The notes under the pieces: model-generated
Databases searched by the model: none
The model's input: the letters and a program-made list of their open reading frames with translations, nothing else
What the model was told of the DNA's origin: nothing
Program-made: the position numbers and the translations under genes
Assembly: GCA_016285085.1 (NCBI GenBank)
Contig: JAEEQA010000018.1
Span: 1 to 33,903, forward strand
Reading direction: 5' to 3'
Length of the DNA stretch: 33,903 nt
Source of the DNA: Bacteroidales bacterium
GTDB taxonomy: Bacteria; Bacteroidota; Bacteroidia; Bacteroidales; WCHB1-69
In this document: one piece after another, positions 1-8,656 of the stretch
How positions within the stretch are numbered: the first letter of the stretch is position 1
Layout: every line of letters starts with the position of its first letter

Positions 1-1453
1 CGAAGCCTGCTAAACAATCGATTCGTTGGTGGTGAGCGGGAAGAACCTCGGAAATATCTCTTCTTATACAATAGAGAATATCACGGAAGACCAGACCGTT
101 GCGGCCTACTTCTCCCGCAATGTGTATGAGGTCAATGCGATGGCGGAAGCGGGCGGCACGATTGTGCCCGAAGGCGTTTCCGCACTTGCCTGCGGCAGTG
201 AAATCACCTACGCCATCACGCCCGCTGCGTGCCACCGGATCGACTCGGTGGTGGTGAACGGCGTGAACCTCGGAGCGGTGACCGGTTGCACGGTGACGGC
301 ATCCGACGAACTGGGCGACCAGAGCGTCAAGGCGTACTTCTCCGCCAGAACCTACGACTTGTCGCTGACGGCCGGAGCGGGCGGCAGAGTCACTCCTTCG
401 GGCGACACAACGGTCGTCTGCGGCTCTGATTTGAGTGTCTCCATCCTCCCGGATGAATGTTACGACATTGAAAACGTGACGGTTGACGGTGTGGCGATGG
501 GCGCTTTGACCTCCTACATCTTTGAAAATATCGAGGGTAATCACACGTTGTCGGCTACCTTTGTGCTGCGCGAATACACGCTGACACCGGTGGTTCGCGG
601 CGGCGGTGCCGTGACCCCCAATGTCACGACAACGGTGGCGTGCGGCTCGGACTTCACCTTCCATTTCACCCCGAACGCGGGCTACTATGTGAGCGGTGTG
701 GTGGTGGACGGCGACACGTTGCCCGCCGCCGACAGCTGCTTGCTGGCGGACATCACAGCCAACCATACGGTGCAGCCGCTGTTCACACTCCTGCAGTATG
801 CGATTGAGGCGACGGCAGGCGAGGGCGGCAGTGTCAGTCCCGAATACGCGCTGGTGGACTATATGGGCCGCCAGACTATCCGCATTACGGCTGCCGACTG
901 CCACCATATTGACTCGGTCTTTGTGGACGGTACGTATGTGGGTGCGGTGGCCAACTACACCTTCAACAATGTGACGGAGCCCCACACGCTGCGGGCGGTA
1001 TTCGCCATCAACACCTACCGCCTCACGGCTTCGGTCGAGGGCGAGGGTACGATTACCCCCGTCGGTGACACTACCGTGAATTGCGGTGAAAACGTCACCT
1101 ATTCGGTTGTGCCTGCCGATGGCTGGCATCTTGCCGAACTGCTGGTGGACGGTGTCCCGGCCGATCTCCTTGACATCTACACGTTCTCTGATATTCGTGA
1201 AAACCACACGATATCGGCTCGTTTCGCCATCAACGAATACACGGTGACGGCGACGGCGGGCGAGGGCGGTACGGTAACTCCGGCCGTTGCGGAAGCCTCC
1301 TACGGCGAGGCTGTCACCATCGTCATCAGTGCCGATGCCTGCTACCATATTGACTCGGTGTTCGCCGATGGTGTGTATGTGGGCGCAGTAGGCAGCTATG
1401 TGTTCAGCAGCATCGAAAGCAACCATACATTGTCGGCCACGTTCGCGATGAAC
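1..1453 (+). repeat. First copy of a seven-module internal duplication
   Basis: Modules 1-7 of the giant gene match modules 9-15 in the same reading register with a constant offset of 1773 bases. For example, the module starting GAATAC at 1235 pairs with the one starting GAATTT at 3008. The DNA is nearly identical at the start (modules 2 and 3) and more diverged towards module 7. Module 8 is not clearly related to module 16, so the duplication seems to end near 1453. Confidence 0.85.
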
Positions 1454-4400
1454 GAATACACGGTGTCTGCCGTCGCCCCCGAGCACGGCACCATCACGTT
1501 GGATGCCGACCGTGTCCTTTGCGACGGCATGGTAACCGTCACCGTCGCCCCCGAATCCTGTTACTCCATTGATTCGGTGGTGGTGAACGGCGTGAATGTA
1601 GGTGCGGTTGCTTCCTATCAGATTGAGAATATCCGTGAAAACCAGACCGTTTCGGCCTACTTCTCGCTCGACATCCATACGGTTGAAGTGACAGCGGGCG
1701 ACGGCGGCGCGGTCACGTTGGACGGCAGTTCCGAAGTGTCCTGCGGCGGAAGCGTGAGCTTCACGGTCACGCCCGAAGCCTGCTACACCATCGATTCGGT
1801 GGTGGTGAGCGGGGCGAACCTCGGAAATATCGCTTCCTACACGATAGAGAATATCACGGAAGACCAAACCGTTGCGGCCTATTTCTCCCGCAATGTGTAT
1901 GAGGTCAATGCGATAGCGGAAGCGGGCGGCACGATTGTGCCCGAAGGCGTTTCCGCACTTGCCTGCGGCAGTGAAATTACCTACGCCATCGCGCCCGCCG
2001 CTTGCCACCAGATTGACTCGGTAGTGGTGAACGGCGTGAACCTCGGAGCGGTGACCGCTTGCACGGTGACGGCATCCGACGAGTTGGGTGACCAGAGCGT
2101 CAGGGCGTACTTCTCCGCCAGAACCTACGGCATTTCGCTGACGGCCGGAGCGGGCGGCAGTGTCACTCCTTCGGGCGACACGACGGTCGTGTGCGTCTCT
2201 GATTTGAATGTCTCCATCCTCCCAGATGAATGTTACAATATTGAAAATGTGATGGTTGATGGTGTTGCGATGGGTGCTTTGACTTCCTACATCTTTGAAA
2301 ATATCGAGGCTGACCACACGCTGTCGGCCACCTTTGTGGCACGTGAATATGTATTGACGCCGGTGGCTAGTGAAGGCGGAGTTGTGCGGCCGGATGCTGC
2401 AACTGCAGTGTCGTGCGGTTCAGACTTCACCTTCCATTTCATCCCGAATAGCGGTTATTATGTGAGCGGTGTGGTGGTGGACGGCGACACGTTGCCTGCC
2501 GCCGACAGCTGCCTGCTGACGGGCATCACGGCCGAACATACGGTGCAGCCGCTGTTCGCGCTCTCACAGTATGAGATTGTGGCGACGGCGGGCGAGGGCG
2601 GCAGTGTCATCCCCGCATACACACTGGTGGACTATATGGGACGACAGACGGTCCGGATTACCGCTGACGACTGCTACTACATCGACTCTGTATTTGTAGA
2701 TGGCGCTTACGCGGGTCGCTCGGCTCGATACAGTTTCAGCAATGTGGTGTCCAACCACACGCTCCGTGTCGTTTTTGCCATCAACACCTACACGCTCAAC
2801 GCTTCGGTTGAGGGCGAGGGTACGATTACGCCCGTTGGTGACACAACGATGAATTGTGGTGAAAGTATTACCTATGCGATAGAGCCTGCAGATGGCTGGC
2901 ATCTTGCGGCACTGGTGGTGGACGGAGCGAACCGCCCGTCGGCTAACAGCTATACCTTCGAAAACATTCGTGGCAACCACTCCATTGCTGTACGTTTCGC
3001 CATCAATGAATTTGAAATAACGGCATCGGCCGGTGTCGGAGGAAGTGTCTCCTCCTCGCTGGTGGAAGCCTCTTATGGTGATAGCATCACAATCGACATT
3101 GTTCCCGATGATTGTTACCATGTTGATTCTGTGTTTGTGGACAATGTGTACATGGGTGCAATGACATCCTATACCTTTGAGTCAGTTACGGACAACCACA
3201 CGCTGCGTGCCACTTTTGCGATGACGGAATACACTGTCGCAGTGCTGCCGACACCGCAGAACGGTACCATCACCCCGCCGAATATGACTACGGTGAATTG
3301 TGGCGACAGTGTCCGCTACAGCATTGTTCCGGATGAGGGATACCATGTAGCTGAACTGATCGTGGACGGTGTTTCTGTGGAAGCGTCCGAAACGTATGTG
3401 TTTGCCGATATCCATGTAAATCACCGAATTTCGGCCCGTTTTGAACTCACCGAATACACGGTGACGGCGACGGCAGGTGAGGGTGGTTCTGTGACCCCGG
3501 CCGGCACGGTCGTGAATTACGGCGATTCCGCCACCATCGAGATAGCCGCTGCCGACTGCCACCACATCGATTCCGTGTTTGCGGACGACGTTTATGTGGG
3601 TGCGGTGAGCAGCTACACCTTCCGCAACATCGCCGAAAACCACACGCTGCGCGCCATCTTTGCGGTGGACACTTACACGCTCACGGCTTCGGTTGAGGGC
3701 GCGGGTATTATCATGCCCGAGGGCGAGACGACGGTGAACTGCGGCGAAAACGTCACCTACTCGTTTGTCCCGGCGGAAGGCTGGCACTTGACGGAGGTGC
3801 GGGTGGACGGCGAAGCAGTGGAAACTGCCGACAGCTACACCTTCACGGATGTCCGTGCCGACCACAGCATCACGGCGGTGTTCGCCATCAACGAATACAC
3901 GGTGACGGCGACGGCCGGCGAGGGCGGTTCCGTTACCCCGACCGGCACGGTCGTGAATTACGGCGATTCCGCCACCATCGAGATAGCAGCTTCAGATTGC
4001 CATCACATCGATTCCGTGTTCGCGGATGAGGTTTACGTGGGTGCGGTGAGCAGCTACACCTTCCGCAACATCGCCGAAAACCACACGCTGCGTGCCACCT
4101 TCGCGGTGGATACCTACACGCTCACGGCTTCGGTCGAGGGCTCGGGTACTATCACGCCCGAGGGCGAGACGACGGTGAACTGCGACGAAAACGTCACCTA
4201 CTCGTTTGTCCCGGCGGAAGGCTGGCACTTGACGGAGGTACGGGTGGACGGCGAAGCGGTGGAGACCGCCGACAGCTACACCTTCACGGATGTCCGTGCC
4301 GACCACAGCATCACGGCGGTGTTCGCCATCAACGAATACACGGTGACAGCGACGGCGGGCGAGGGTGGCTCCGTTACCCCGACCAGCACGATCGTGAGCT

Positions 4401-5491
4401 ACGGCGATTCCGCCACCATCGAAATTGCCGCTGCCGACTGCCACCACATCGATTCCGTTTTCGCGGATGAGGTTTATGTGGGTGCGGTGAGCAGCTACAC
4501 CTTCCGCAACATCGCCGAAAACCACACGCTGCGCGCCACCTTCGCGGTGGACTTCTACGATATTCATGTCACGATCGTCAGCGAGGGGAGCGAGGTCTTT
4601 TATACCAACGTGGTGAACGTGCTCTGCGGCACGGATACGCTTGTGGGTGTCCCGCTTTTCTATTGCTATAATGTTGATTCCATTGTCGTTAATGGTGCCG
4701 TGGAGATGGGAGAGGATTCGCTGCTCGTGCAAAATGTACATGAGGATATGGATGTTGTCTTCTATCTTTCAAGAGAGCAGTTCTTATTGGTCTCCTCGAA
4801 GCAGGGGAATGGCACGGTGTCGCCGATGGATACGACATACGTCTCCTGCGACGATGAGGTTACCTATACGTTCACGCCGGACGAAGGCTGGTTTGTGCAG
4901 AATCTTGTGGTGGATGGCGAAAGCCTCGGAACGCCGGCCAATGACAGCTATACCTTCTATAATATTCACGAGAACCATACGATTGAGGTCGTCTTCTCGC
5001 CGAATGTCTATATCATCACCTCCTCCATCGACCCGATTGATGCGGGTAACATCACACCATACGGGACAACGGCTGTGAACTATGGCGAAGACCAGACCTT
5101 CAACATCATGCCGTTCCCGGGTTATGAGGTGGTTGACGTGGAGGTGGATGGTGTAAGCCAGGGGGCCATCACCACTTACACTTTCTATCATGTGGAGGCC
5201 AACCATACGATTGTGGCGCACCTGATGACGGTGGGTGTGGAGGAAGTTACGGTGAACGAGGAGATTTCTATCTGGCCGAATCCTGTGGAGAATGTCTGCC
5301 ATATCCAACTGCCAAATGAGCATAATACTGAAATCCAGCTGTTTGATGCTCAAGGTAAACTGGTTCTCCGCAAGCAAGCCGATGCCGATGTGGTTGAAAT
5401 CGACTTTGTTGGCAGACCTTCCGGAATGTACCTGTTGCGGGTTGTTTCGGAAGGCAAGGTGGTCTCCACGCGGAAGGTGATTCGGAAATAA
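26..5491 (+). CDS. Giant T9SS-secreted protein with about 24 divergent InlB-B-type repeats (5' part missing)
   Basis: The visible 1821 residues form a continuous array of modules of about 73-75 residues. A typical module starts with EYTVTATAGEGG and ends with ENHTLRATFA, with a central VDGVxVG or GWHL segment. This pattern fits the divergent InlB B-repeat family (Flg_new_2 type), a beta-rich stalk module of surface proteins. I count one partial and 23 full modules. The last roughly 75 residues (WPNPVENV..., then GMYLLRVVSEGK...RK) are a type A T9SS C-terminal sorting domain, so the protein should cross the outer membrane and be surface-anchored or released. No signal peptide is visible because the 5' end lies outside the window. 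The listed start (TTG at 26) is only formal: homology to module 9 continues upstream into an in-frame TAA at 11-13, where the other copy has a Tyr codon. No enzymatic domain is visible. An adhesin or stalk role is inference. Confidence 0.85.
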   Translation: MVVSGKNLGNISSYTIENITEDQTVAAYFSRNVYEVNAMAEAGGTIVPEGVSALACGSEITYAITPAACHRIDSVVVNGVNLGAVTGCTVTASDELGDQSVKAYFSARTYDLSLTAGAGGRVTPSGDTTVVCGSDLSVSILPDECYDIENVTVDGVAMGALTSYIFENIEGNHTLSATFVLREYTLTPVVRGGGAVTPNVTTTVACGSDFTFHFTPNAGYYVSGVVVDGDTLPAADSCLLADITANHTVQPLFTLLQYAIEATAGEGGSVSPEYALVDYMGRQTIRITAADCHHIDSVFVDGTYVGAVANYTFNNVTEPHTLRAVFAINTYRLTASVEGEGTITPVGDTTVNCGENVTYSVVPADGWHLAELLVDGVPADLLDIYTFSDIRENHTISARFAINEYTVTATAGEGGTVTPAVAEASYGEAVTIVISADACYHIDSVFADGVYVGAVGSYVFSSIESNHTLSATFAMNEYTVSAVAPEHGTITLDADRVLCDGMVTVTVAPESCYSIDSVVVNGVNVGAVASYQIENIRENQTVSAYFSLDIHTVEVTAGDGGAVTLDGSSEVSCGGSVSFTVTPEACYTIDSVVVSGANLGNIASYTIENITEDQTVAAYFSRNVYEVNAIAEAGGTIVPEGVSALACGSEITYAIAPAACHQIDSVVVNGVNLGAVTACTVTASDELGDQSVRAYFSARTYGISLTAGAGGSVTPSGDTTVVCVSDLNVSILPDECYNIENVMVDGVAMGALTSYIFENIEADHTLSATFVAREYVLTPVASEGGVVRPDAATAVSCGSDFTFHFIPNSGYYVSGVVVDGDTLPAADSCLLTGITAEHTVQPLFALSQYEIVATAGEGGSVIPAYTLVDYMGRQTVRITADDCYYIDSVFVDGAYAGRSARYSFSNVVSNHTLRVVFAINTYTLNASVEGEGTITPVGDTTMNCGESITYAIEPADGWHLAALVVDGANRPSANSYTFENIRGNHSIAVRFAINEFEITASAGVGGSVSSSLVEASYGDSITIDIVPDDCYHVDSVFVDNVYMGAMTSYTFESVTDNHTLRATFAMTEYTVAVLPTPQNGTITPPNMTTVNCGDSVRYSIVPDEGYHVAELIVDGVSVEASETYVFADIHVNHRISARFELTEYTVTATAGEGGSVTPAGTVVNYGDSATIEIAAADCHHIDSVFADDVYVGAVSSYTFRNIAENHTLRAIFAVDTYTLTASVEGAGIIMPEGETTVNCGENVTYSFVPAEGWHLTEVRVDGEAVETADSYTFTDVRADHSITAVFAINEYTVTATAGEGGSVTPTGTVVNYGDSATIEIAASDCHHIDSVFADEVYVGAVSSYTFRNIAENHTLRATFAVDTYTLTASVEGSGTITPEGETTVNCDENVTYSFVPAEGWHLTEVRVDGEAVETADSYTFTDVRADHSITAVFAINEYTVTATAGEGGSVTPTSTIVSYGDSATIEIAAADCHHIDSVFADEVYVGAVSSYTFRNIAENHTLRATFAVDFYDIHVTIVSEGSEVFYTNVVNVLCGTDTLVGVPLFYCYNVDSIVVNGAVEMGEDSLLVQNVHEDMDVVFYLSREQFLLVSSKQGNGTVSPMDTTYVSCDDEVTYTFTPDEGWFVQNLVVDGESLGTPANDSYTFYNIHENHTIEVVFSPNVYIITSSIDPIDAGNITPYGTTAVNYGEDQTFNIMPFPGYEVVDVEVDGVSQGAITTYTFYHVEANHTIVAHLMTVGVEEVTVNEEISIWPNPVENVCHIQLPNEHNTEIQLFDAQGKLVLRKQADADVVEIDFVGRPSGMYLLRVVSEGKVVSTRKVIRK
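1774..3226 (+). repeat. Second copy of the seven-module internal duplication
   Basis: This is the partner of positions 1-1453, offset by 1773 bases (591 codons, eight modules). It keeps the Tyr codon TAC at 1784-1786 where the first copy reads TAA. Identity falls from near-complete in its first third to moderate at its end. Confidence 0.85.
3452..4552 (+). repeat. Tandem 441-bp two-module repeat, 2.5 copies
   Basis: Units begin with GAATACACGGTGAC at 3452, 3893 and 4334, exactly 441 bases (147 codons) apart. Each unit is one HHIDSV-type module followed by one GWHL-type module; the third copy contains only the first module. The copies are almost identical in DNA, so this is the youngest part of the array and a likely site of slippage or recombination. 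Confidence 0.9.
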
Positions 5492-5498
5492 CCGATAT

Positions 5499-5528
5499 TG
5501 TAGAGACGCAACATTTTGCGTCTCTACA
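5499..5528. repeat. Palindromic element A (TGTAGAGACG family)
   Basis: Inverted repeat with 13-base arms (5499-5511 and 5516-5528) and a 4-base loop. The outer arm is TGTAGAGACG and the inner arm CAA pairs with TTG. It lies between the ends of two convergent genes and could act as a bidirectional terminator, although it has no T tract. Confidence 0.85.
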
Positions 5529-5561
5529 GGTTAAATTGAACAAATGTTGTATTGTTCCTAT

Positions 5562-5591
5562 TGTAGAGACGTTTCATGAAACGTCTCTACA
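5562..5591. repeat. Palindromic element B (TGTAGAGACG family)
   Basis: A perfect 30-base palindrome with 15-base arms and no loop. It has the same outer arm as element A but a different inner arm (TTTCA with TGAAA). It lies 33 bases after element A, forming a paired arrangement in the same convergent gap. Confidence 0.88.
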
Positions 5592-5601
5592 GGGGATATC
5601 C

Positions 5602-6720
5602 CTATTTCACCTTGTCCCGGTAGGAGAGGAGCGCTGCCGTGTTCAGGATCACGGCCATCACCGAAAGGGCGATGAATTGGTCTTGGATGTTTTCAACGGT
5701 GCTGCCTTTCAGAATCACCGTTTTCATTGCACTCATGAAGAAGGACATCGGGTTGAAATAGTTGAGGTATTCGGCCCAGTCGGGCATGCCTTCCACAGGC
5801 GTGAAGGTGCCGCTCAGCATCACAAAGAGGATGAACAGGAAGAAGACGATGAACATCGCCTGCAACTGGTTGCGCGACACGCTGGAGATGAAGAAACCGA
5901 GGCCAAGCATCACCAACAGATAGACCGCCGTGAGGCCAAGCAGCAGGAGCAGACTTCCCTGTATGCTGATGCCGAACACCAACTTCATGATAACCAATCC
6001 TATACTGAATTCCGCCATTCCCAAAATCCAGAAAGGAATCATCTTTCCTAACAGGAACTGCCATTTCTTGATGGGGGTGACGTTGACCTGCTCGATGGTT
6101 CCCAACTCCTTTTCTCTCACAATGTTGAGGGCGGTGATATAGGCTCCGATGAGGGTGACGAGGATGATCAGCAGCGCCGGCACAATCACGTTCTTGTAGT
6201 TCATCTGCTCGTTGAACCAATAGACGTTGGTCGTCACCAACTGGGCAACCTGCGGCTGTAGCGGATTCTGTGCGTTTTCGGAAATCCCGATCAGGTAGTC
6301 GGCGAGCACGTGCTGTACGTACTCGCTGCCCAAGCCGGCCTTCACCGTATTGATGGCGTTGGCGGTGATGCCGATTTTGGTCGGCTCCTGCGTCACCACC
6401 GACCGTTCGAAGTCAGCAGGAAATTCAATGATGAAGTCGATTTCATCCCCTTTCATCATCTCTTCGGCCTCGTTTCGTGAATTTACAACTCCATGATTGA
6501 TAAAATAATGCGAGGCGGAAAACTTGGAAAGGATGTCGCTTGTCATCCGCGAGTGGTCGTGATCGACGAAGGCGATATGCACGTTCTTGATCTCGTAGTC
6601 GGCAGTGTAGGGGAAGAGCAGGAACTCGGCAAGCGGCGCAATCAACAGGATCTTCCACAACAAGGAATTGCGGAATACCTGCAAGAACTCTTTTTTTATC
6701 AGAATGAGAATGACCCGCAT
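5602..6720 (-). CDS. ABC-2 type exporter permease, YbhR-like (second permease of the operon)
   Basis: A 372-residue inner-membrane subunit with the ABC-2 plan: one N-terminal membrane helix (WKILLIAPLAEFLLF), a large extracytoplasmic domain to about residue 175, then five helices. The coupling-helix motif REKELGTIEQVNVTP after the second helix is the usual contact with the ATPase. It should pair with the preceding permease to form the channel of a YbhFSR-type exporter; substrates of this family include drugs and other amphiphiles, and the substrate here is unknown. It starts 3 bases after the upstream permease and is the last gene of the operon. Its stop lies just beyond palindromic elements A and B. 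Confidence 0.9.
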   Translation of the reverse strand: MRVILILIKKEFLQVFRNSLLWKILLIAPLAEFLLFPYTADYEIKNVHIAFVDHDHSRMTSDILSKFSASHYFINHGVVNSRNEAEEMMKGDEIDFIIEFPADFERSVVTQEPTKIGITANAINTVKAGLGSEYVQHVLADYLIGISENAQNPLQPQVAQLVTTNVYWFNEQMNYKNVIVPALLIILVTLIGAYITALNIVREKELGTIEQVNVTPIKKWQFLLGKMIPFWILGMAEFSIGLVIMKLVFGISIQGSLLLLLGLTAVYLLVMLGLGFFISSVSRNQLQAMFIVFFLFILFVMLSGTFTPVEGMPDWAEYLNYFNPMSFFMSAMKTVILKGSTVENIQDQFIALSVMAVILNTAALLSYRDKVK

Positions 6721-6723
6721 CGC

Positions 6724-7821
6724 TTACCTCCTTTTGTCCAATCTGATTAAACTGAGTGTCATCAACACGGCCGCCATGAGGAATAGAATCAGCATGTACA
6801 GCCATATATCGAAAAAGCCCGACCCTTTGAGCATCACGTCCTTGATGGCGATGATGAACCATTTTCCGGGGAAGATGTTGGCTAAAATCTGGAAGAAATA
6901 GGGCATGTTGTCGATGGGGAAGAGGAAGCCCGAAAGCAGCGCCGTGGGCAGGAACAGCCCCATCATGGTGATCATCATGGCGTCAATCTGCGTCTTGACC
7001 AAAGAGGAGATGGCCGTCCCGAACGAGGCGGAGGTGAGCATGAAGACGATGCACACCGCCAACAAAAGCCACACGCTCCCCTTGATCGGCATCTTGAAAA
7101 CCAACACGCTGATGACGATGATGGTGATGGTGGAAATGAACGACAGGATCATGTACGGGATGACCTTGCCGACCACCACCCACGCCTTGTTGACCGGCGC
7201 GATCAGCAACATCCGCATGGTGCCGGTCTCCACCTCACGCGCCAGTGTGATGGACGACATCAATGCCGTTACAATGATCATAATCAGTGTGATGATGCCC
7301 GGAACGAACATATAGACACTGTTGGCTTCGGGGTTGTACATCATCTGTGTGCATAGCTCGATGGGCATTGTGGCTGTTCCGTTGTAGTCGTTGGTGAAGT
7401 CGATGAGGATAGCCTTCACATAGTTGTTGAGGATGGAGGCCACATTCATGTCCGACACGTCGCTGATAATCTGGATGGTGACGAATTTCTCGTTGGTGAG
7501 CTGCTCCTCGAACTCGTTGGGAATGATGATGGCCAACTTTATGTTCTTGTCTCTGAAGTCGTTGCCGATTTCCGATTCCGACTTCGGGTAGGAGACCACC
7601 TCGAAGTAGCCCGATGCGGTGATTTTCTCCACCAGCGCCTTCGACTGGGAGTCATTCGACAGGTCGAGGACGGAGATGGTGGCGTGGTGGATGTCGGTGC
7701 TGATGGTGAAGCCGAAGAGCAACACCAGCATGATCGGGATGGCCAGCACGAGGAAGAGCGTGATGCGGTCACGGAAAATGTGGGTGAACTCCTTTTTTAG
7801 TATTTGTTGTAACTCCTTCAT
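6724..7821 (-). CDS. ABC-2 type exporter permease, YbhS-like (first permease of the operon)
   Basis: 365 residues with the same plan as its neighbour: a first helix (LFLVLAIPIMLVLLFGF), an extracytoplasmic domain of roughly 120 residues, then five helices. The coupling motif REVETGTMRMLLIAPV is clear. Its N-terminus (KKEFTHIFRDR) is typical of the family. It begins 2 bases after the preceding ATPase gene, so translation is probably coupled. Gene order places it in the YbhS position. The two permeases are diverged from each other, so a heterodimeric channel is likely; this is inference from family knowledge. Confidence 0.9.
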   Translation of the reverse strand: MKELQQILKKEFTHIFRDRITLFLVLAIPIMLVLLFGFTISTDIHHATISVLDLSNDSQSKALVEKITASGYFEVVSYPKSESEIGNDFRDKNIKLAIIIPNEFEEQLTNEKFVTIQIISDVSDMNVASILNNYVKAILIDFTNDYNGTATMPIELCTQMMYNPEANSVYMFVPGIITLIMIIVTALMSSITLAREVETGTMRMLLIAPVNKAWVVVGKVIPYMILSFISTITIIVISVLVFKMPIKGSVWLLLAVCIVFMLTSASFGTAISSLVKTQIDAMMITMMGLFLPTALLSGFLFPIDNMPYFFQILANIFPGKWFIIAIKDVMLKGSGFFDIWLYMLILFLMAAVLMTLSLIRLDKRR

Positions 7822-7823
7822 AA

Positions 7824-8588
7824 CTACCTTACTACATATTTGACAAATACTTTTTCAATGGAATCCACCTGCATCTGTTCCTTCAGCTCGGTGGGCGTGC
7901 CGATGAGTTTCAACTCACCGTGCGACATGATGGAGATACGGCCGCAGTACTCGGCCTCGTCCATATAGTGGGTGGTGACGAAGATGGTGACCCCGTGGGA
8001 GGCGGCCTCATAGATGAGGTTCCAGAACTCGCGCCGCACGATCGGATCCACGCCGCTGGTAGGCTCGTCCAAGAAGACGATGTCGGGCCGGTGCAGCATG
8101 GCGGTGGCGAAAGCCAGCTTCTGCTTCCATCCTAACGGGATGGAGGCCACCAGCGTTTTTGACTTGTCGGCCAAATGCAGATTTTCAAGACGGCTGAAAA
8201 TCCGGTCCTTCAGTTCTTTGCGCGGAATCCCGTAGATGGTTCCGAACAGCTGCATGTTCTCGAAAATGGTGAGGTCGTCGTACAGAGAGAACTTCTGGCT
8301 CATGTAGCCGATGTGCCGTTTGATGAGTTTGGGCTGTGTCGCCAGGTCATAGCCGGCGATGGTCGCGTTGCCGGAAGTGGGCTGCAACAGACTGCACAGC
8401 ATACGGATGGCGGTCGTCTTGCCCGCACCGTTCGCCCCGAGGAATCCGAAAATCTCCCCCTTCCGCACCTCAAAACTGATGTGGTTCACAGCGGTGAAAT
8501 CCCCGAAACACTTCGTGAGGTCTTTTACCACGATCGAATACGGGCTTTCTTGCGCTTGCTGGTGTCGGAACGGGAGACGTACTTTCAT
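7824..8588 (-). CDS. ABC exporter ATPase, matching the C-terminal half of YbhF
   Basis: 254 residues, one nucleotide-binding domain. Walker A is GANGAGKTT (residues 51-59), the Q-loop Gln is Q98 (GYMSQ), Walker B is IVFLDE (170-175) and the H-loop His is H207 (TTHYMDEAEYC). The signature is not LSGGQ: the sequence at about 150-154 reads IPLGW. E. coli YbhF carries the same PLGxK variant in its C-terminal ATPase domain (from memory of the family, not aligned here). This subunit therefore has complete Walker, Q and H elements but a degenerate signature, complementary to its partner encoded upstream. It lies between that partner (68-base gap) and permease 1 (2-base gap). Confidence 0.92.
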   Translation of the reverse strand: MKVRLPFRHQQAQESPYSIVVKDLTKCFGDFTAVNHISFEVRKGEIFGFLGANGAGKTTAIRMLCSLLQPTSGNATIAGYDLATQPKLIKRHIGYMSQKFSLYDDLTIFENMQLFGTIYGIPRKELKDRIFSRLENLHLADKSKTLVASIPLGWKQKLAFATAMLHRPDIVFLDEPTSGVDPIVRREFWNLIYEAASHGVTIFVTTHYMDEAEYCGRISIMSHGELKLIGTPTELKEQMQVDSIEKVFVKYVVR

Positions 8589-8617
8589 TGTTATGGTAGC
8601 TGGCGGATGCGGTATGT

Positions 8618-8647
8618 TTATGAGACGCGGTACACCGCGTCTCTACA
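8618..8647. repeat. Palindromic element C (TGTAGAGACG family, left end degenerate)
   Basis: The core arms GAGACGCGGT (8622-8631) and ACCGCGTCTC (8634-8643) are perfectly complementary around a 2-base loop. The right outer end TCTCTACA is intact, while the left outer end reads TTAT instead of TGTA. It sits in the only sizeable gap inside the efflux operon, exactly between the two ATPase genes. Confidence 0.8.
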
Positions 8648-8656
8648 TTATATTTA

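Noticed and set aside
5499-5591. GAGACG/CGTCTC in the palindromes as a restriction-modification signal
   Set aside because: The arms do contain a type IIS-like hexamer, but no restriction or methylase gene is in the window and the conserved arm is longer than the hexamer, so this is probably coincidental.
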